DNA of 64,000 nucleotides from Diadema setosum (GCA_033980235.1 CM067072.1:25264192-25328191); one strand, 5' to 3'; positions 33,720 to 45,987 are shown, counted from the first letter of the stretch. Translations and numbers: made by a program. Notes: generated from the sequence alone by a model not told the origin.

Positions 33720-34559
33720 CATGAATATTTTTTCCCCAAACAGGTTTACATATAATATGGGATTGTGTTTCATACATCTATGGACAGAGAAGTATGGTCT
33801 AAAATGTAATATCACGAGGCATGAGATTTCTCAGCGGATCCGCGGATTTCCGTGGATTTTGAAATTCTGGAGGGAAAATACACAGTCGGGAAACTTTCCG
33901 TGATTTTCCTCTTTTTCTTTTTTTTTTCTTTTTTGCAGCCACCATATCTCGCCGTAAAGCAATGTGTGTGTAGAGTTCTGTGATGCAGCTGCGTGTGTGA
34001 TATCGTACCGTGGTAGCTGTGATGTATCGGCATTGCATTGTGTGAATGGTGATGAGTGCATTTTGTCAGCGGGCAGCTGTGCGATGTTGCATGCATGATG
34101 CGTAAAATGGACTGTAGTACATACTACTAAGGAAAGAGCGTATGTGCGCTTCTATACTCTTTGCTGCTAAGTACAGTACAAGTACATAAGTAAGTGGCGT
34201 TGATCTGAAACGTACGTGTCGATCTACTTCTAGCTTGCAGTGTGGTGTGATATGCACACATGTGGGAGGCTGTAGTTGAATACTTCATCTTAATTGATAA
34301 GTCTTCAAATTGAAGAAATTTTTGGATTTTAAGTTGATATTTACCGGCGATACTAAATCTGTCATGATCCTGAATGTTACAATGCGAAGCCCCATTACAC
34401 TATGCGTATGGGGCTGCTGGTCGCAGTTAATTGCATGATTACTGAGACATGAGAGCACTTTGGGGCAAGTAAGTCTCACAGTGTTAGTTATATGAAAGGT
34501 AATTTAACCTGAAACACAAAAATTCAGGGAAACTTTTGAGGTACCAAAACTTTATATTA
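33720..34559. other. no recognisable gene
   Basis: Contains a pyrimidine-rich run (33905-33935). Overlapping minus-strand frames here look like chance. Nothing else is seen. Confidence 0.5.
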
Positions 34560-34715
34560 TTTAATGTAATGTAATTTTTTATGCATTATGATTATGTTAT
34601 CATTTTCCCTATTTTGCTGTATAATCTTTGTATATCTGTGTAATTCGACTCTTAGTCGCTGACTCAGATTTTATTTGAATAAATACCTTTCAATCTATCA
34701 ATCAATCAATACGCT
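34560..34715 (+). mobile_element. non-LTR retrotransposon 3' tail
   Basis: 'gactcagattttatttg', then AATAAATACC, then a (CAAT)n microsatellite is the typical 3' end of CR1/L2-type or RTE-type LINEs and their SINEs. No coding part is present. Confidence 0.5.
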
Positions 34716-35035
34716 GACACAATCCTTTCATATGTGCATGATGGAAGAGAAAATGCTATCCACCTATTCTCTGCCATTTAGTCAATATTGATGCTGAAGT
34801 TCTGTAGGATGGCCGTGTGTTCTGTTGTCAGAACTATTGTATGCGTACTTCCTCATGCACAATGATGTCCTTTGATTCTGTGTATGGGTACCTGATTCTA
34901 AGACAATTTAATTTCAAGTGTGTAATACATGTAACATTGGCACAAGTCCCTTGGTGTGCATTACTGTACCAGTACTTCTGTCCAGCCATTCTCTGATATC
35001 CATTTTCTTTAACATGATGTCATGTAGAGGTACAT

Positions 35036-35700
35036 TCATCTTCTGGTTGAACTTCTGTTTGCACCCATAATAGCGCCTAATAAAACCAACTTTCCTTGCA
35101 ACACAGAACGGTTGTTCCTATCTGGGCTTGGGGACGATGGCAGAGATAGCGTTGCTGATGGTGCTATTGCCGCCTCTTCTCCAACTAGTGCTTTTTTGCC
35201 ACTACCCGAACACTGCTTTTGAAGAACAGTGCTCGCCAAGTCAACAGAGGACAATCTCTTTTTTAGCATTGACTTTGCATAGGAAGTCTACCAACTTGTC
35301 CTTCTGTTCCGCTACCACCAGCGTGTGCTCACAAATCAAACGATCATGCAGAATGTAGGCTCTGCATTCCTTGTCGCAAGCAAATACGTCATTTATGAAT
35401 GACACTTGAAATGGTCCTTACCGTCAAAGCATATACAACATGCATTGAGAGCTGCAGGAAGGAAAATCAACTACGCTTCCACACGTCCTGCAACTCGTAT
35501 GGGATAAACCCCCCCCCGGATTCCACTTTAGTTTTTTTTTTTTGTAGATTTTCCCTGGCAGGTCTTCTCTCCCCTAACCCTACAATGGCCATTTCCAGCT
35601 CTGTGTACTTTGACTTCACAAATTCACTGTGGCTGTCGATGAGGCTATCCCATGATTTTTTCCCGCCACGCCACTTAGATATCATGGAGTTCATACTTTC
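35036..35700 (-). pseudogene. unrecognised gene fragment
   Basis: On the minus strand, the stretch WRGGKKSWDSLIDSHSEF with VKSKYTELEMAIVGLGE is followed, across frame changes, by a Cys-containing segment (CDKECRAYILHDRLICEH, then VVAEQKDKLVDFLCKVNAKK). A Ser/Pro-rich tail comes last. The composition is protein-like and predicted helical. I do not recognise the family. It could be an exon cluster of a hAT-like gene, since hAT-like pieces follow at 37442 and beyond. Confidence 0.3.
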
Positions 35701-35960
35701 AGAGTCGTGCTTTCAAAGAGCAATTCTTATACATTATTGTAAGGTTTGGGATCATAAAACGAATGGAATTTTTTTTGAGCAGTTTTTCTCAAAATAGAAT
35801 ACTGTCATTGGGTGCAGGTCTAGAAGTCCATTTTCATTTCTTGGAAAGCCTTTACACATCTCTACTTTTATCTCTAATAACTTTCAAAAGGAAACACAAA
35901 GAAAGTGAAATTGACAAGAAATTTGTATAACTTATTAGTGGGAAAATGAGCAAAAGAAAT

Positions 35961-36556
35961 TTCTCTGTCTTGAAGGCTGTTAGATTTTGTGTGGTGATAG
36001 TGATGTCTGTTCCATGGAAAGATACAGAGATCTATGGCTGCATCTCCATATGGCCCAAATAATGTTGTTTTTCTGTGTTGAAGACAACATGCTATTAAAT
36101 TCCCTTATATCTGACAAGGGAGGGTGCAGAGTTGAACGTGTGGATGGGTTAGGAGCACTTGACTGCATTATCAGAAATTATTGATTAAAACGATGAGTTA
36201 AATTATGTGAAAAGTTTAGTAGGTATTGAAATGAAAACATCTTTTCATACGACCAAAAGAAAAACATAGTAGGACTGTACGCAAATGATATGTGACACAT
36301 TTTACAAAAGTTACTCATGCTAACTCATTCATAAAATTACTTCTGTACATAGTGCAATGTGATCAACATAGTTGGAAATTCATGAACAAAATTACACTTG
36401 TATTGTAAAATATTCACTTTTGGAGGACTTTACAATAGTGCTCACCTTTTTATATGAACTCGGTAGTGTTAACACTTTGCATCAAATTTTCAGTTAAAAC
36501 AAGGAAAAAATGTATGTCTGATGCACATGCATCAAATTCTGAACATTAAGTAATAT
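35961..36556. repeat. 596-bp duplication, copy 1
   Basis: It is highly similar to 37611-38209 over its entire length and in the same orientation, about 1.65 kb apart. The coding end (minus-strand HGTDI, then QNLTAFKTE) matches copy 2, which continues into hAT-like sequence; copy 1 diverges there. Confidence 0.85.
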
Positions 36557-36730
36557 CAGGCCTCGAATTTTGCCAATTTTAGGGGCAGGCAATTTTCAGT
36601 TTTTGGGGCACTCTCTCAATATTTTTTTTAAGGGCAGCAAGGCAAGTCAGGACACCAAGGCAAAACCCAAAAATTTGAAAGGGCATAAAGGCAAAACCCA
36701 AAAGAAGAAGAAAAAAAAAAACCCAACAAA
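36557..36730. mobile_element. partial MITE, CAGGCCTCGAA end
   Basis: CAGGCCTCGAATTTTGCCAA starts exactly where duplication copy 1 stops matching copy 2. It resembles the hAT-type end at 55671. The right end was not found. Confidence 0.4.
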
Positions 36731-37441
36731 TATGCAATGGCTTCCAAACTTTCTCATTAACGACAATTATTTCCAATCATTCATTACTGTTCTTTACTTG
36801 GTAAGGGCTCACCTCAGTTTGAGTTGAATTAGTGTAGACAATATTTAATTACCTCTTTCAAGAAAGAAATATAAAAATGGTCAATTCAGAGAAGAGACTC
36901 GGAGAAATGCCATGATTATTCATAGAGGTACTTGTGAAGATCTATGTCCAGTAGATTAAGTGGACTGGACTCCGACTGAAGCGCAACTGTTCAGTTGGTT
37001 GAGAGAAAACAGTAGTTGAGCTCAAACCTGAAGACAATGAATGAAATATCTCGAGTCTTTTTCCACAGTTTGAGGTAGACATGGTAGCTGATGGTAGACT
37101 AGAGAGGAGTCAGTGGTTGAAATCAAACATGTAAGCCTAACTTGGTGGCAACTTTCTTCTCTACTTTCTGAAAAATGATATTATTTCTTCCACAGGTAGA
37201 CAGAGCTGATGGTAGAGAGAATTCTGTATTGCTCAGATCAAACTGAAATGGAAGATGTGTGAACTTGGTAGCAGCTCTCTTATTTTGTACTGATCATGGT
37301 AAATGAACCTTGAGATAAAATTAAATTCAATGACTTATTAAAAACAAATGACTTATTCCTGACTCGTTTATTCTGAATAATTTGTGATGATGATGGTGGT
37401 GATGATGACGATGATAATGGGACATGCTTTTTTTCCTGTAG
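36731..37441. other. non-coding spacer with (GATGATGGT)n
   Basis: Between the duplication copies there is diverged sequence with repeated 'gagctgatggtaga' words (37085-37215) and a GATGATGGT-type microsatellite at 37384-37420. Confidence 0.55.
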
Positions 37442-37742
37442 AAATGGTCACTAAGCGTAGTCACTCCTTCGATCCCAAATTCTGTGAGGGCTTCCTTGTC
37501 GATTGGAAAGTTGGTAGGATCAAGAATCTTGGACGACTGCATGACTGGGTCTTCATGGAAATCCCTGAATTGGTTGTCGAAGCATGAGCTGATAGCTTGC
37601 AGGATCCTTGTTTTCTCTGTCTTAAAGGCTGTGAGATTTTGTGGTTCGACAGTGATGTCTGTTCCATGGAAAGATACAGAAATCTATGGCTGCATCCCCA
37701 TACGGTCCAAATAATGTTGTTTTTGTATGTTGAAGACAACAT
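37442..37742 (-). pseudogene. hAT-like transposase C-terminal fragment
   Basis: One minus-strand frame (37680 to 37442) reads LTAFKTEKTRILQAISSCF, then FRDFHEDPVMQSSKILDP and LTEFGIEGVTTLSDHFYR. This resembles the region before the dimerisation domain in hAT/ZNF862-like proteins. The frame ends at a possible donor. It is the right distance and strand to be a downstream exon of the gene at 39326-41750, but the connection is inferred. Confidence 0.5.
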
Positions 37743-38209
37743 GCTATTAAATTCCCTCGTATCTGACAGGGGAGGGTGGTGAGGTGAACATGTGGATGGG
37801 TTAGGAGCACTTGACTGTATTATTAGAAATTATTGATTAAAACGATGAGTTAAATTATGTGAAAAATTAGTAGGTATTGAAATGAAAACATCTTTTCATA
37901 TGACCAAAAGAAAAACATAGTAGGATTGTACGCAAATGATATGTGACACATTTTACAAAAGTTACACATGCTAACTCATTCATAAAATTACTTCTGTACA
38001 TAGTGCAATCTGATCAGCATGGCTGGAAATTCATGAACAAAAATTACACTTGTATTGTAAAATATTCACTTTTGGAGGACTTTACAATAGTGCTCACCTT
38101 TTTCTATGAACCTGTGAAGTGTTAACACTTTGCATCAAATGTTCAGTTAAAACAAGGAAAAAATGTGTGTCTGGTGCACATGCAGCAAATTCTGAACATT
38201 AAGTAATAT
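37611..38209. repeat. 599-bp duplication, copy 2
   Basis: Partner of 35961-36556. Its left end continues into hAT-like coding sequence, so this is probably the parental copy. Confidence 0.85.
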
Positions 38210-38637
38210 GGAGATGGCACACTTGTGTTATTCCACTGTAATAAACAGACCCAAATTCACAAACTATGATAGACTTTCAATTTATTGCTCTCAGCTGGAC
38301 TTACCACAAATGTTTCCCTTTCCATGAAAAGAAGAACCAAAAAATGCTATGTATTTCCTTCTCCTTTCTGTCTCCTTCTCTTCCTGAAATCAATTCTCCA
38401 GGATACTGAAGCATGAAGGTTCCTAGTGGAACATCTTTGATGGTGATTACACCTCTCCCTGTTTAATGAAGTTTGAAGTGAGATAGTTAGAGCATTTAAG
38501 GATGATGTATTCTTCTCACAGATGTGAAGGTGGGTAACAGAGCCACTTTTGCACTAAAAATTGAAAGTAACTATACAAAAATTAGGCACCAACCACAAAA
38601 TTTTTGGGAATTCACAATTGTTTCTATCATATTTCTG

Positions 38638-39204
38638 TTAGGAAACGTAGGAAACAATTTTAGGAATCTTCGGAAACTTAGGAAATTTTAGGAGAGGTTT
38701 TACATCCTGCTTTAGTTTGTGGATGTCACACTCCTCACAATTCCTGTCTACACAATCTATCCAAGGATGATCATCGTAGTGGCATAGTGTAATATCAGAA
38801 GTGTGGTACTTGTTCAACAGGTTGCTCTTCAGCCCAACAGAACTGGATACCTGCTGGATGGTTTGAATTTTGAAGTCCACATTTGTACAATACTTGCACA
38901 AGCATTGGAAGAGTTTTCCTTTACTTTGAGGGAGTATATTAGCAGGATGGAGCTCTGAAAATTTGGTGCGACCAACAGGTGATTCAGTGGTTGAAGAGTA
39001 AACATTGTAGGTCTCTGTTACTGATCTCTGCTGGAGGCGAGTGGACTGGTCTGAGTTGGACTTGACAGACTTCTTGTTAGGTATGATAGTAGACACATCA
39101 CCCCTGTCATAGAATTCCTTCACTTCCTTGGAGAGGTGGTGTTTGACAACAGTCGGTACTGGAGCTAGGGATTGAATGACGGAGACCCATGTTTCCCCTA
39201 CCAT
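38638..39204 (-). pseudogene. N-terminal part of 'SDGC/GQ' TE-type protein
   Basis: The 188-codon frame has VVKHHLSKEVKEFYDRGDVS, GRTKFSELHPANILP, a Cys pair (CLCKYC) and NKYHTSDITLCHYDDHPW, then DCVDRNCEECDIHKLK. The last part aligns with the start of the gene at 52999-55360 (YHASDKTLCDYDGP ... CIDRECKKCGTHQLEKYL). So this is the N-terminal half of a related protein, truncated at the C-terminal side with a low-complexity KFPKFPKIPKI end. It sits between hAT-like pieces, perhaps nested in an intron. Confidence 0.6.
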
Positions 39205-39325
39205 TTAGAAGCCTAGCTACCTGTTGATTCTAATCAGTAAAAATAATTACTAACCATCGAAGTACTTGTCCAGCCATGCCCTGATTGGCTCGTTGCAAAA
39301 TGCATTAATCCCTTACTGGCCACTT

Positions 39326-39771
39326 TCATATTGTTGTTCGCACGCAATTGTGTTGAAACTCGTAAACAACTCCCAAAACTGGAACTGGTGTTGGATAAAT
39401 TTCAGTCAGAGCCAACCTCTCATCCACGTCTTTCTTCAGCTCGGTTAAAACAACACCAGAACCCACAACCTCTCGTAAAGTGGCCTTGTAAGCTTGTAAA
39501 GTAGCCTTGTAAGCTTGTAAAGCGGCCTTGTAAGCTTGTAAAGCGGCCTTGTAAGATTGTAAAGCTGGCCTGATGCATGAGAAGTTCACTGTCCCATATT
39601 GGAATAGTTTACTCAACCTTGCCAAAATGGGAAGGACATTCCTGAAGATTTTAATTGCTCCAACAAACTGTGCAGTTATGATCTTCTTCAGCAGGCCAGT
39701 TGCCACTGCATCTGTCTCTGAAAAGAACTGTAGGATATGCAGAATTGGCACCAAATCCAAGTACACTGCTT
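39326..39771 (-). pseudogene. hAT-like (ZNF862-type) transposase, central part
   Basis: The frame continues the hAT-like protein after the LINE insertion: YLDLVPILHILQFFSETDAV, LLKKIITAQFVGAIKIF, KLFQYGTVNF. A heptad repeat (ALQAYKA) follows, then LREVVGSGVVLTELKK and DVDERLALTEI. It corresponds to the copy at 2450-2815 but has an expanded repeat. The family is DUF4371/hAT-like. The catalytic first half lies at 41367-41750. The gene is split by a 1.6-kb LINE and so is inactive. Confidence 0.68.
39476..39559 (-). repeat. 21-bp coding minisatellite, 4 units
   Basis: Four 21-bp units ('taaagcggccttgtaagcttg' with point changes) encode four ALQAYKA heptads in frame. The 2450-2815 paralog has a single unit. 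Confidence 0.9.
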
Positions 39772-41366
39772 TTTCAATTTCAATTTCAAGTTTATTTCCA
39801 TTTCCATTGAATAAACAGAAAAAAATATATACAATACATTTACAGAACAAATTTATAACAATTTCAAAGAAAACGTACAAGTGGTCACGAGTAACAACAG
39901 AATTTCGTTTCTAAGGTATATACCTAATACAAAGATTAGAATGGAAATGGAGGGTCCCACTTAAAAAGCAAAGCTTGTAGGGTATGGGACCCTCAAAAAA
40001 TACGTACACAAAGTCAAAGAAACCAATGTCAACTGACATGAAATTAACTTAGGAAGGGGAAAAAAAGAAGAGGAAAAAAAAGAACAAAAAAGGGGGAAAT
40101 GAGACTGTGGTACAACACGCGCCATCGTGGACACAAGCATACTGTTCTTCATGATGAAAATGCAATAACAAAACAATACAGCGCTCCCTGGTTTGAAATT
40201 GCGATTGATTGGGTGCATATGCCGGTATGAATGCATAGGAACGGATATAAAAAAAAAAGAGAAAGAGAATAGACTCACTGCTACTGGTACAATAAAAGAA
40301 ATATCTAAGGTAAACTTATGTTAGACAGATTGTTTTCCTTAAAAGATGATTTCTGTGTGATATCTTAATACTTGTAAAAACAAACAAACAAACAAACAAA
40401 CGACTTGATTGAGAGAATGAAACCGAACCTAATTTGGTTGTATATCATAAGATTTCAACAGAAAGAATCTTAATTTGTTCTTAAAAGAATTCAAAGTTTT
40501 ATACTTTGGCCCCTCGTAGATGAAAGTTTGCTGAGCCAGCAAAGTCCTAAAAAATGGTAAATGAAATTCGTTGGATTGCCTTGTAGGATAATTATGAACA
40601 GATTGATTTTTTGAAAACATTGATTCAAATATATATGGAAGATTATTGTTTTGTAATTATACATAAATTGTCCTAAATTAAACAAATACAAATCTTTAAT
40701 TTTGAATATTTTATTTTCAAAAAATAATGGATCAGTATGAGACAAATATGCAGTGTGACATATAATACGCAGTGACTTCTTTTGTAGCAGAAGTAATTTA
40801 TCCAAAAGAGTTTGATATGTATTTCCCCATACAAGAATACCATAATTTCAATAAGGCAATATGAGGGATGAATATAATGTAAGCAGGGACGACAAAGGAA
40901 GACAAAATTTAATCTTGTTGATTATACCGATGTTTCGAGAAATAATCTTACATATACTATCAATATGAAATTTCCATGAAAGCTTATTATCAACTGTTAT
41001 TTCCAGAAATTTGATATAAGAAACATTTTCCAGTGGTGTGCCATCAAAAATAATATCAACTGGTAGTGCCTCAATGGAGTTGCTGAAAAGCATATATTTT
41101 GTTTTTTGAAGATTGAGAGATAATTTATTAGCTTTTATCCATTGAGCAACTTTTTCTAATTCAAAATTTAATGTCTTTACTAAGGTAAAAGGATTATTAT
41201 GCGAAAAAATAAATTTGAATCATCCGCAAAGAGAATGAAAGAAAGAATATCTGATGATTTACAAAAATCATTTATATAAATAAGAAACAGAAGCGGACCT
41301 AATAAACTTCCCTGTGGGACCCCACATTTAACATTTAACATTTGTGAATTGCAACCATTTAAAGAG
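39772..41366 (-). mobile_element. 5'-truncated LINE (Jockey/CR1-type group)
   Basis: The minus-strand sequence begins inside the reverse transcriptase: CGVPQGSLLGPLLFLIYIND, then FILFADDSNLFF (catalytic ADD). After frameshifts come YIKFLEITVDNKLSWKFHID, DKLLLLQKKSLRIICHT and the C-terminal YPTRQSNEFHLPFFRT ... SFKNKLRFFLL, ending at 40429. A 3' UTR follows and ends in a short (TTGAAA)-type tail. A 7-bp target duplication ACTGCTT (39765-39771 and 41367-41373) flanks it. It was dead on arrival: the first part of ORF2 and all of ORF1 are missing. Confidence 0.85.
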
Positions 41367-41750
41367 ACTGCTTCCACAGACTTGTCCAGTGAAAGCGACC
41401 ATGTTCGACAGGCTTTTCTTATCTTGCGAGCGATGACCTTCTCCTTTTCTCCACCAACAGTTACAGCATTCTTGGACTTCAGCTGGATATGCAGGTACTT
41501 TGCTGATCTCTTTGGAGAATTTTCAAAGAAATTCCAAAGTTGGTACAGAACTGTTTCAACAATTGCTAAATACTTTGTTTGGTCATTCGACTTCATGCAA
41601 GCCAGAGACAATTTGTGGCAGATGCAATGTATGGCAGTGAGTCTATTACTGACTTCCTTCAGAAGGGTTGCGAGTCCACCCTTTGACCCAGTCATCACAG
41701 CAGCTCCATCAGTCACAAGACAAGTTTGTTACCTCTAGCTCACACTTTTC
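41367..41750 (-). pseudogene. hAT-like (ZNF862-type) transposase, 5' part
   Basis: TCLVTDGAAVMTGSKGGLAT, AIHCICHKLSLACMKS and LYQLWNFFENSPKRSAKYL match the catalytic region of hAT-like ZNF862-type proteins. The TDGA and HC..HK..LA motifs are characteristic. The frame runs by chance 50 codons into the LINE (past DKSVEAV), making an in-frame junction with its RT. Upstream (41750-42010) stays unclear; an exon may lie there. Confidence 0.7.
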
Positions 41751-42772
41751 AAGCTGTTGCACTAGTTCCTTGAATAGGACCCTATTGTTGGAACCTTCAT
41801 TGCAGCATCAATCTCCCCACATTTCTCTGCCACAAACCACGGCAGAAGAGGCGTGGCTGACATCTGCTGACTGTGTTTCACCTTCCTCAGTAAACTGCAT
41901 ACCTTCTCGTGCCTGCATCTGTCTGGTACAGAAAAAGACGCATATCATGCACCCATTCTGCTTGATCATGCACCCATTCTGCTTGAAGGAAACTCTTGTT
42001 GCCCATCAAGGAAAGTAAAACTGATAGCATTTAGGCTTATTGTTAAAAACCAAATTCCCATACATCTTTGTTGATGTATATTTTCATGAAAAAAAAAACC
42101 TGACAAAAATGCAAAGTAAAATTAACAATAGCACTAGTAAAATTCAATTATTCAATTCAATTCAAATTACCTGTAATTCTTGAGGTAGACATCTAGAAAA
42201 CATGAAAAATCCTGACAAAAATGCAATACTCATAACAACTTTTAATGAAAGTGCTACCTCACTGCGGATTTGGATCTTTCATACTCGTCAACATGTGTTA
42301 TTTTGACTGCCTGTCAGACCCATACATAGATCTAGATCAACTTGTATTATTTATACTTTACTGCTTGTTATGTTAGACTCACTGTCATTTAACTTGTACT
42401 AATTAGACTAAGTTGCAGAAGTTCACTCATATTTACCTGTACCCCAGTAGTAGGGGTCTAATGAAAGACAATTAACTTTACATATTTCTAACTTTAGCTC
42501 TAGAATTTCTACAGTGCCACTACACTGCCAGTGTTGTACTTTACAGACTATTGCAACTGATTGACAAACTGCCTTACATCGACTTAAATAGTTGATGTAG
42601 GGCAACTCGTTAATCACTTGCAATAAAAACATCTTGTTAATCACTTGTTAATCACTTGCAATAAAAATTCAAGAACTTCATGAATTTGAACTTCACGGAC
42701 TAGTTGTAAAACGGGATCAAACTCACTCTGATTTCTTCTCTAGTGTACTGACTTGGCGTAGAAATGAAAAAT
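41751..42772. other. no firm gene; small duplications
   Basis: A 20-bp duplication (catgcacccattctgcttga, 41948-41987) and repeated 'ttaatcacttg' words near 42610-42655 are seen. The first 250 bp may be upstream hAT-like coding sequence; the rest is AT-rich and empty. Confidence 0.5.
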
Positions 42773-45700
42773 GGGCAATTCCACGGTAACTGACGTTACG
42801 CGTAAGGATTTTCATGAAATTGTTTATGTTGTAGTTTTGTGAATGAAAGCACCCGGGGCTTGTAATTAGCATTGATGAATGAGTTCATGAGAATGAAGAA
42901 ATAGGTGGAAAGTTTTTCTCTCAAACTGCATTCCTTATCACATAGCAAGTGAAAATGTGTCGGTAACTGACGTTACGGAAAAAGGACATGGGAAATTATG
43001 GTGTAGATTTAAATGGAAATATCTCATGTCCCTGACTTCCAAACTCTATGTGTTTTATATGGCAATATACCTAGGTTCTTAGGAACAGTTGTGCAAAATA
43101 ATGTGCACTTTAGATATTTCCTTTTAGCACCATGCCAATTTCAGTGATGGCATGACGGTAACTGACGTTACGTAACTGACGTTACGCTTACATTTGCCAT
43201 AGGGTTTACACATGGAAAATCATGATTAGGAATAGTTTTGTGATATTTTATAATTCTGACCTTTCAGAGTGATTTGTTTGATATGGAATCATACCTTGGT
43301 TCATCAATTACAAATACCCAAATGAAATGAAACATTAGTCCATTTTCTTTGTGTATAATGAAAATTAAAGGAAAACATGTCAGTAACTGACGTTACGTAA
43401 CTGACGTTACACATACTTTTGCTATGGGGTTTATAAAGAACTAATTTATTTAACAGGTTATAATGCTGCAGTATACCAGTAACAATCCCAGGCATTTACT
43501 TAGCAACAAATTAAAACAAAATTTAAACAAAATTTAAAGACACAAATGGGATGGGGTCCTTAGGGAGCAAGCTCCCCCCCCCATGCCATAGCACAGTTGA
43601 GTAAAAATAATGTAAATGCACCAGAGGATATTTCTTGACATTTGTCTTAAGATTGAATGCTTATTCAACAGTTATGATTACACAGAGCCATTTAGATTCA
43701 GCGGTTCCAAGTATGAATATTGACATAACTAAGGTTTTTTTTTGTTGTTGTTGTTGTTGTTTTTTTTAATGAACAGGAAAATTTCTATCTAGAGTACCCC
43801 ACCCATAATGCCCTGCAGTACTACACAAAACACATATATTTTTGTGTGTAAAAAAAAAAAATATCTTTCAGGTCATGGGGAAAAAACACATACAAATAAA
43901 AATATTCATAGGGCCTATATATGTATGAAATCTACTGTGATATATTCTTTCTTCTTTTCTTTATTTTACTCCTTCTCCCTCTAGGCATTGTTAGGGCCAC
44001 AAATAAAAAAAAAAAATGATCTCCATTATCAATAATGATTTAAATGAATAGTGTTACACTTTAATATTTTTTCTGTGAAGAAGAATCATGCTATTTTGGT
44101 CAGAAGGGCATTATTTGTTTATTCCTTGCTTGAAGGAATGTAATTGTTTTTCTTTTCCTTTTCACTGGTATATCAAGGCTTGCAAATACATCCCAGATAC
44201 TGTACCAAGAAATAGAACTTTGCAACGAAAGAATTCTAAGATCAATATAAATTAATCTTCCTGTTCATAATTATCATGTATTACAAAAATGTCCCTGCAT
44301 GAATGAAATAAAGTAATCAACAAATATGATTTTTTTTTTTTTTATTTTACCCTAGAATCACCTCTCACTTTAAAGGGTGTGTACAGTTCTGGTCGAGGTG
44401 AGGATTTAGCTTTTAACATTTTGCGAGATATTCAGAAACCACTCTATGAGATGTCAAAAAGCATGCAGTTCTAAGGAGTATCAAAAGTTTATTCAATGAA
44501 AATCGGTTTTGAAATGGCTGAGATATCCAAAACAAGGTGAAACAAAGAGTTCCTAATAAAGTTGTGGCATGTCGCCTTTTATTATTAGCACTTTTTTTGG
44601 ATATCTCAGCCATTTGAAAACCAATTTTCATCAAATAAATGTTGAATCCTTCGTAAAATTACATGCTCTTTCATATTTCATAAGAGGCTTTTCATTATCT
44701 CACTTAGGAATGTTCAAAACATGAATCCCCACCTCAACCAGTACTGTACAGTCCCTTTAAAGTTTAAAGTGTTAAACGTTGAGCAACATCAGTGTTAGTT
44801 TCAAACAGTAATGACAGTACATGCCTTATGTCAGGCCTGCTTATGTACCATTTCAAGATGTTCCATATTAACTAACTAAACCACTTGTATTTGCAAGTGC
44901 AAGCAAAGAAATATATCTGTTCCTGCATTTGCCTTTAGGTAGAAACTTCACTAAGCTTCCAGAAAAAAAAAAGAAAAATGCTAGCAAAAGTAGTCATGTT
45001 GGCATACAGCTGTACACAAGCTTTTTAATAGAAAAAGGTGGTTACCATGCAACCATGTCATTGATTAGGCCTACAAATTTGGTAGCTTTATCATCCCGTA
45101 GGACTATGAATGTACTGTATAGTAATTTGAGTGCATTATATACTGCATGTGGTAAACCTAAACTTCCAGATGATTTAACCTTAAACTTGTGTTGAACAGA
45201 AAATCAAAAGCTCAACCCCCCACCAAAAAAAAAAAGATAAATAAATAAATAAGATAAAATGAACAACAAAAAAAATGTATCCATGGACATACAGTGTACC
45301 ATGGTGATGACATCATTCCCTATCAAAGTTCCCAGATGTATTGAAATGGCCTAAAGTAAAAACATTTGCCTAAGTTATAATTACTGACATGGTAACGACG
45401 TAACATACTGGTATATGACGTTTCGGTAACTGACATTACACATTTTGATGTGTTCATTTGACTCTCGAGTATGCCAAGTATCCTTATTTTCTGGTATTGA
45501 AAGGAAGGCATATGGGCATACATTAGAAATCCTAAGTTACATCATACAGCTCACTTTCTTTGATGAATAAAGTTAAAAATTCCTTGTTTTTGGTAACTGA
45601 CGTTACATCCATCATTGTCAAACTAATTAAAAGTTTTCATAAAATTCTTTAAAGCAACCAGCTTTTTCTTTCTATCATGTGGTAAAAGACTTGTCCGGTA

Positions 45701-45965
45701 ACTGCATACATATAAAAGATTGTTGTTTAGAGTACTAGTAAAGTGGATATACAGAGGGTAAATTATGTGACAATACACTCTTTCTTACCATTGAGTTATA
45801 GGCATATTTTGGCAGCCATTTTGAAAATCAAAATGGCCACTTTTATTGAAAAACATAATGATTCTTAAAACTTCAACTCAAGTGTTGTCTGAAAATGTAT
45901 GGTGTTTGAAACAAATATCATTTTGAATTTTCGGCATCTGTGTCCTACATACCGTGGAATTGCCC
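42773..45965. mobile_element. 3.2-kb non-autonomous DNA transposon with palindromic subterminal motifs
   Basis: A perfect 16-bp TIR (GGGCAATTCCACGGTA at 42773-42788, inverted at 45950-45965) bounds the element. The palindromic 14-mer GTAACTGACGTTAC occurs at 42786, 42963, 43158, 43172, 43383 and 43397 near one end, and at 45425 (one change) and 45593 near the other. A half-copy lies near 45693. Such end-clustered motifs are typical transposase-binding sites. No transposase ORF is present. The interior holds poly-A/T runs and a nested MITE at 44374. The target duplication is unclear, so the superfamily is open. Confidence 0.72.
44374..44756. mobile_element. TTAA-flanked MITE, copy 1
   Basis: The ends AGGGTGTGTACAGT and (inverted) AGGGACTGTACAGTACTGG are flanked on both sides by TTAA (44370-44373 and 44757-44760). 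TTAA targeting points to piggyBac or Kolobok machinery. It is the same family as 49811-50182 and is nested in the 42773-45965 element. Confidence 0.78.
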
Positions 45966-45987
45966 AAATATGAATATATCATTCCAC

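Noticed and set aside
33799..34257. Overlapping minus-strand ORFs with His/Thr-rich sequence
   Set aside because: Three frames open over the same stretch, low-complexity lysine runs from a T-tract, and no conserved motif.
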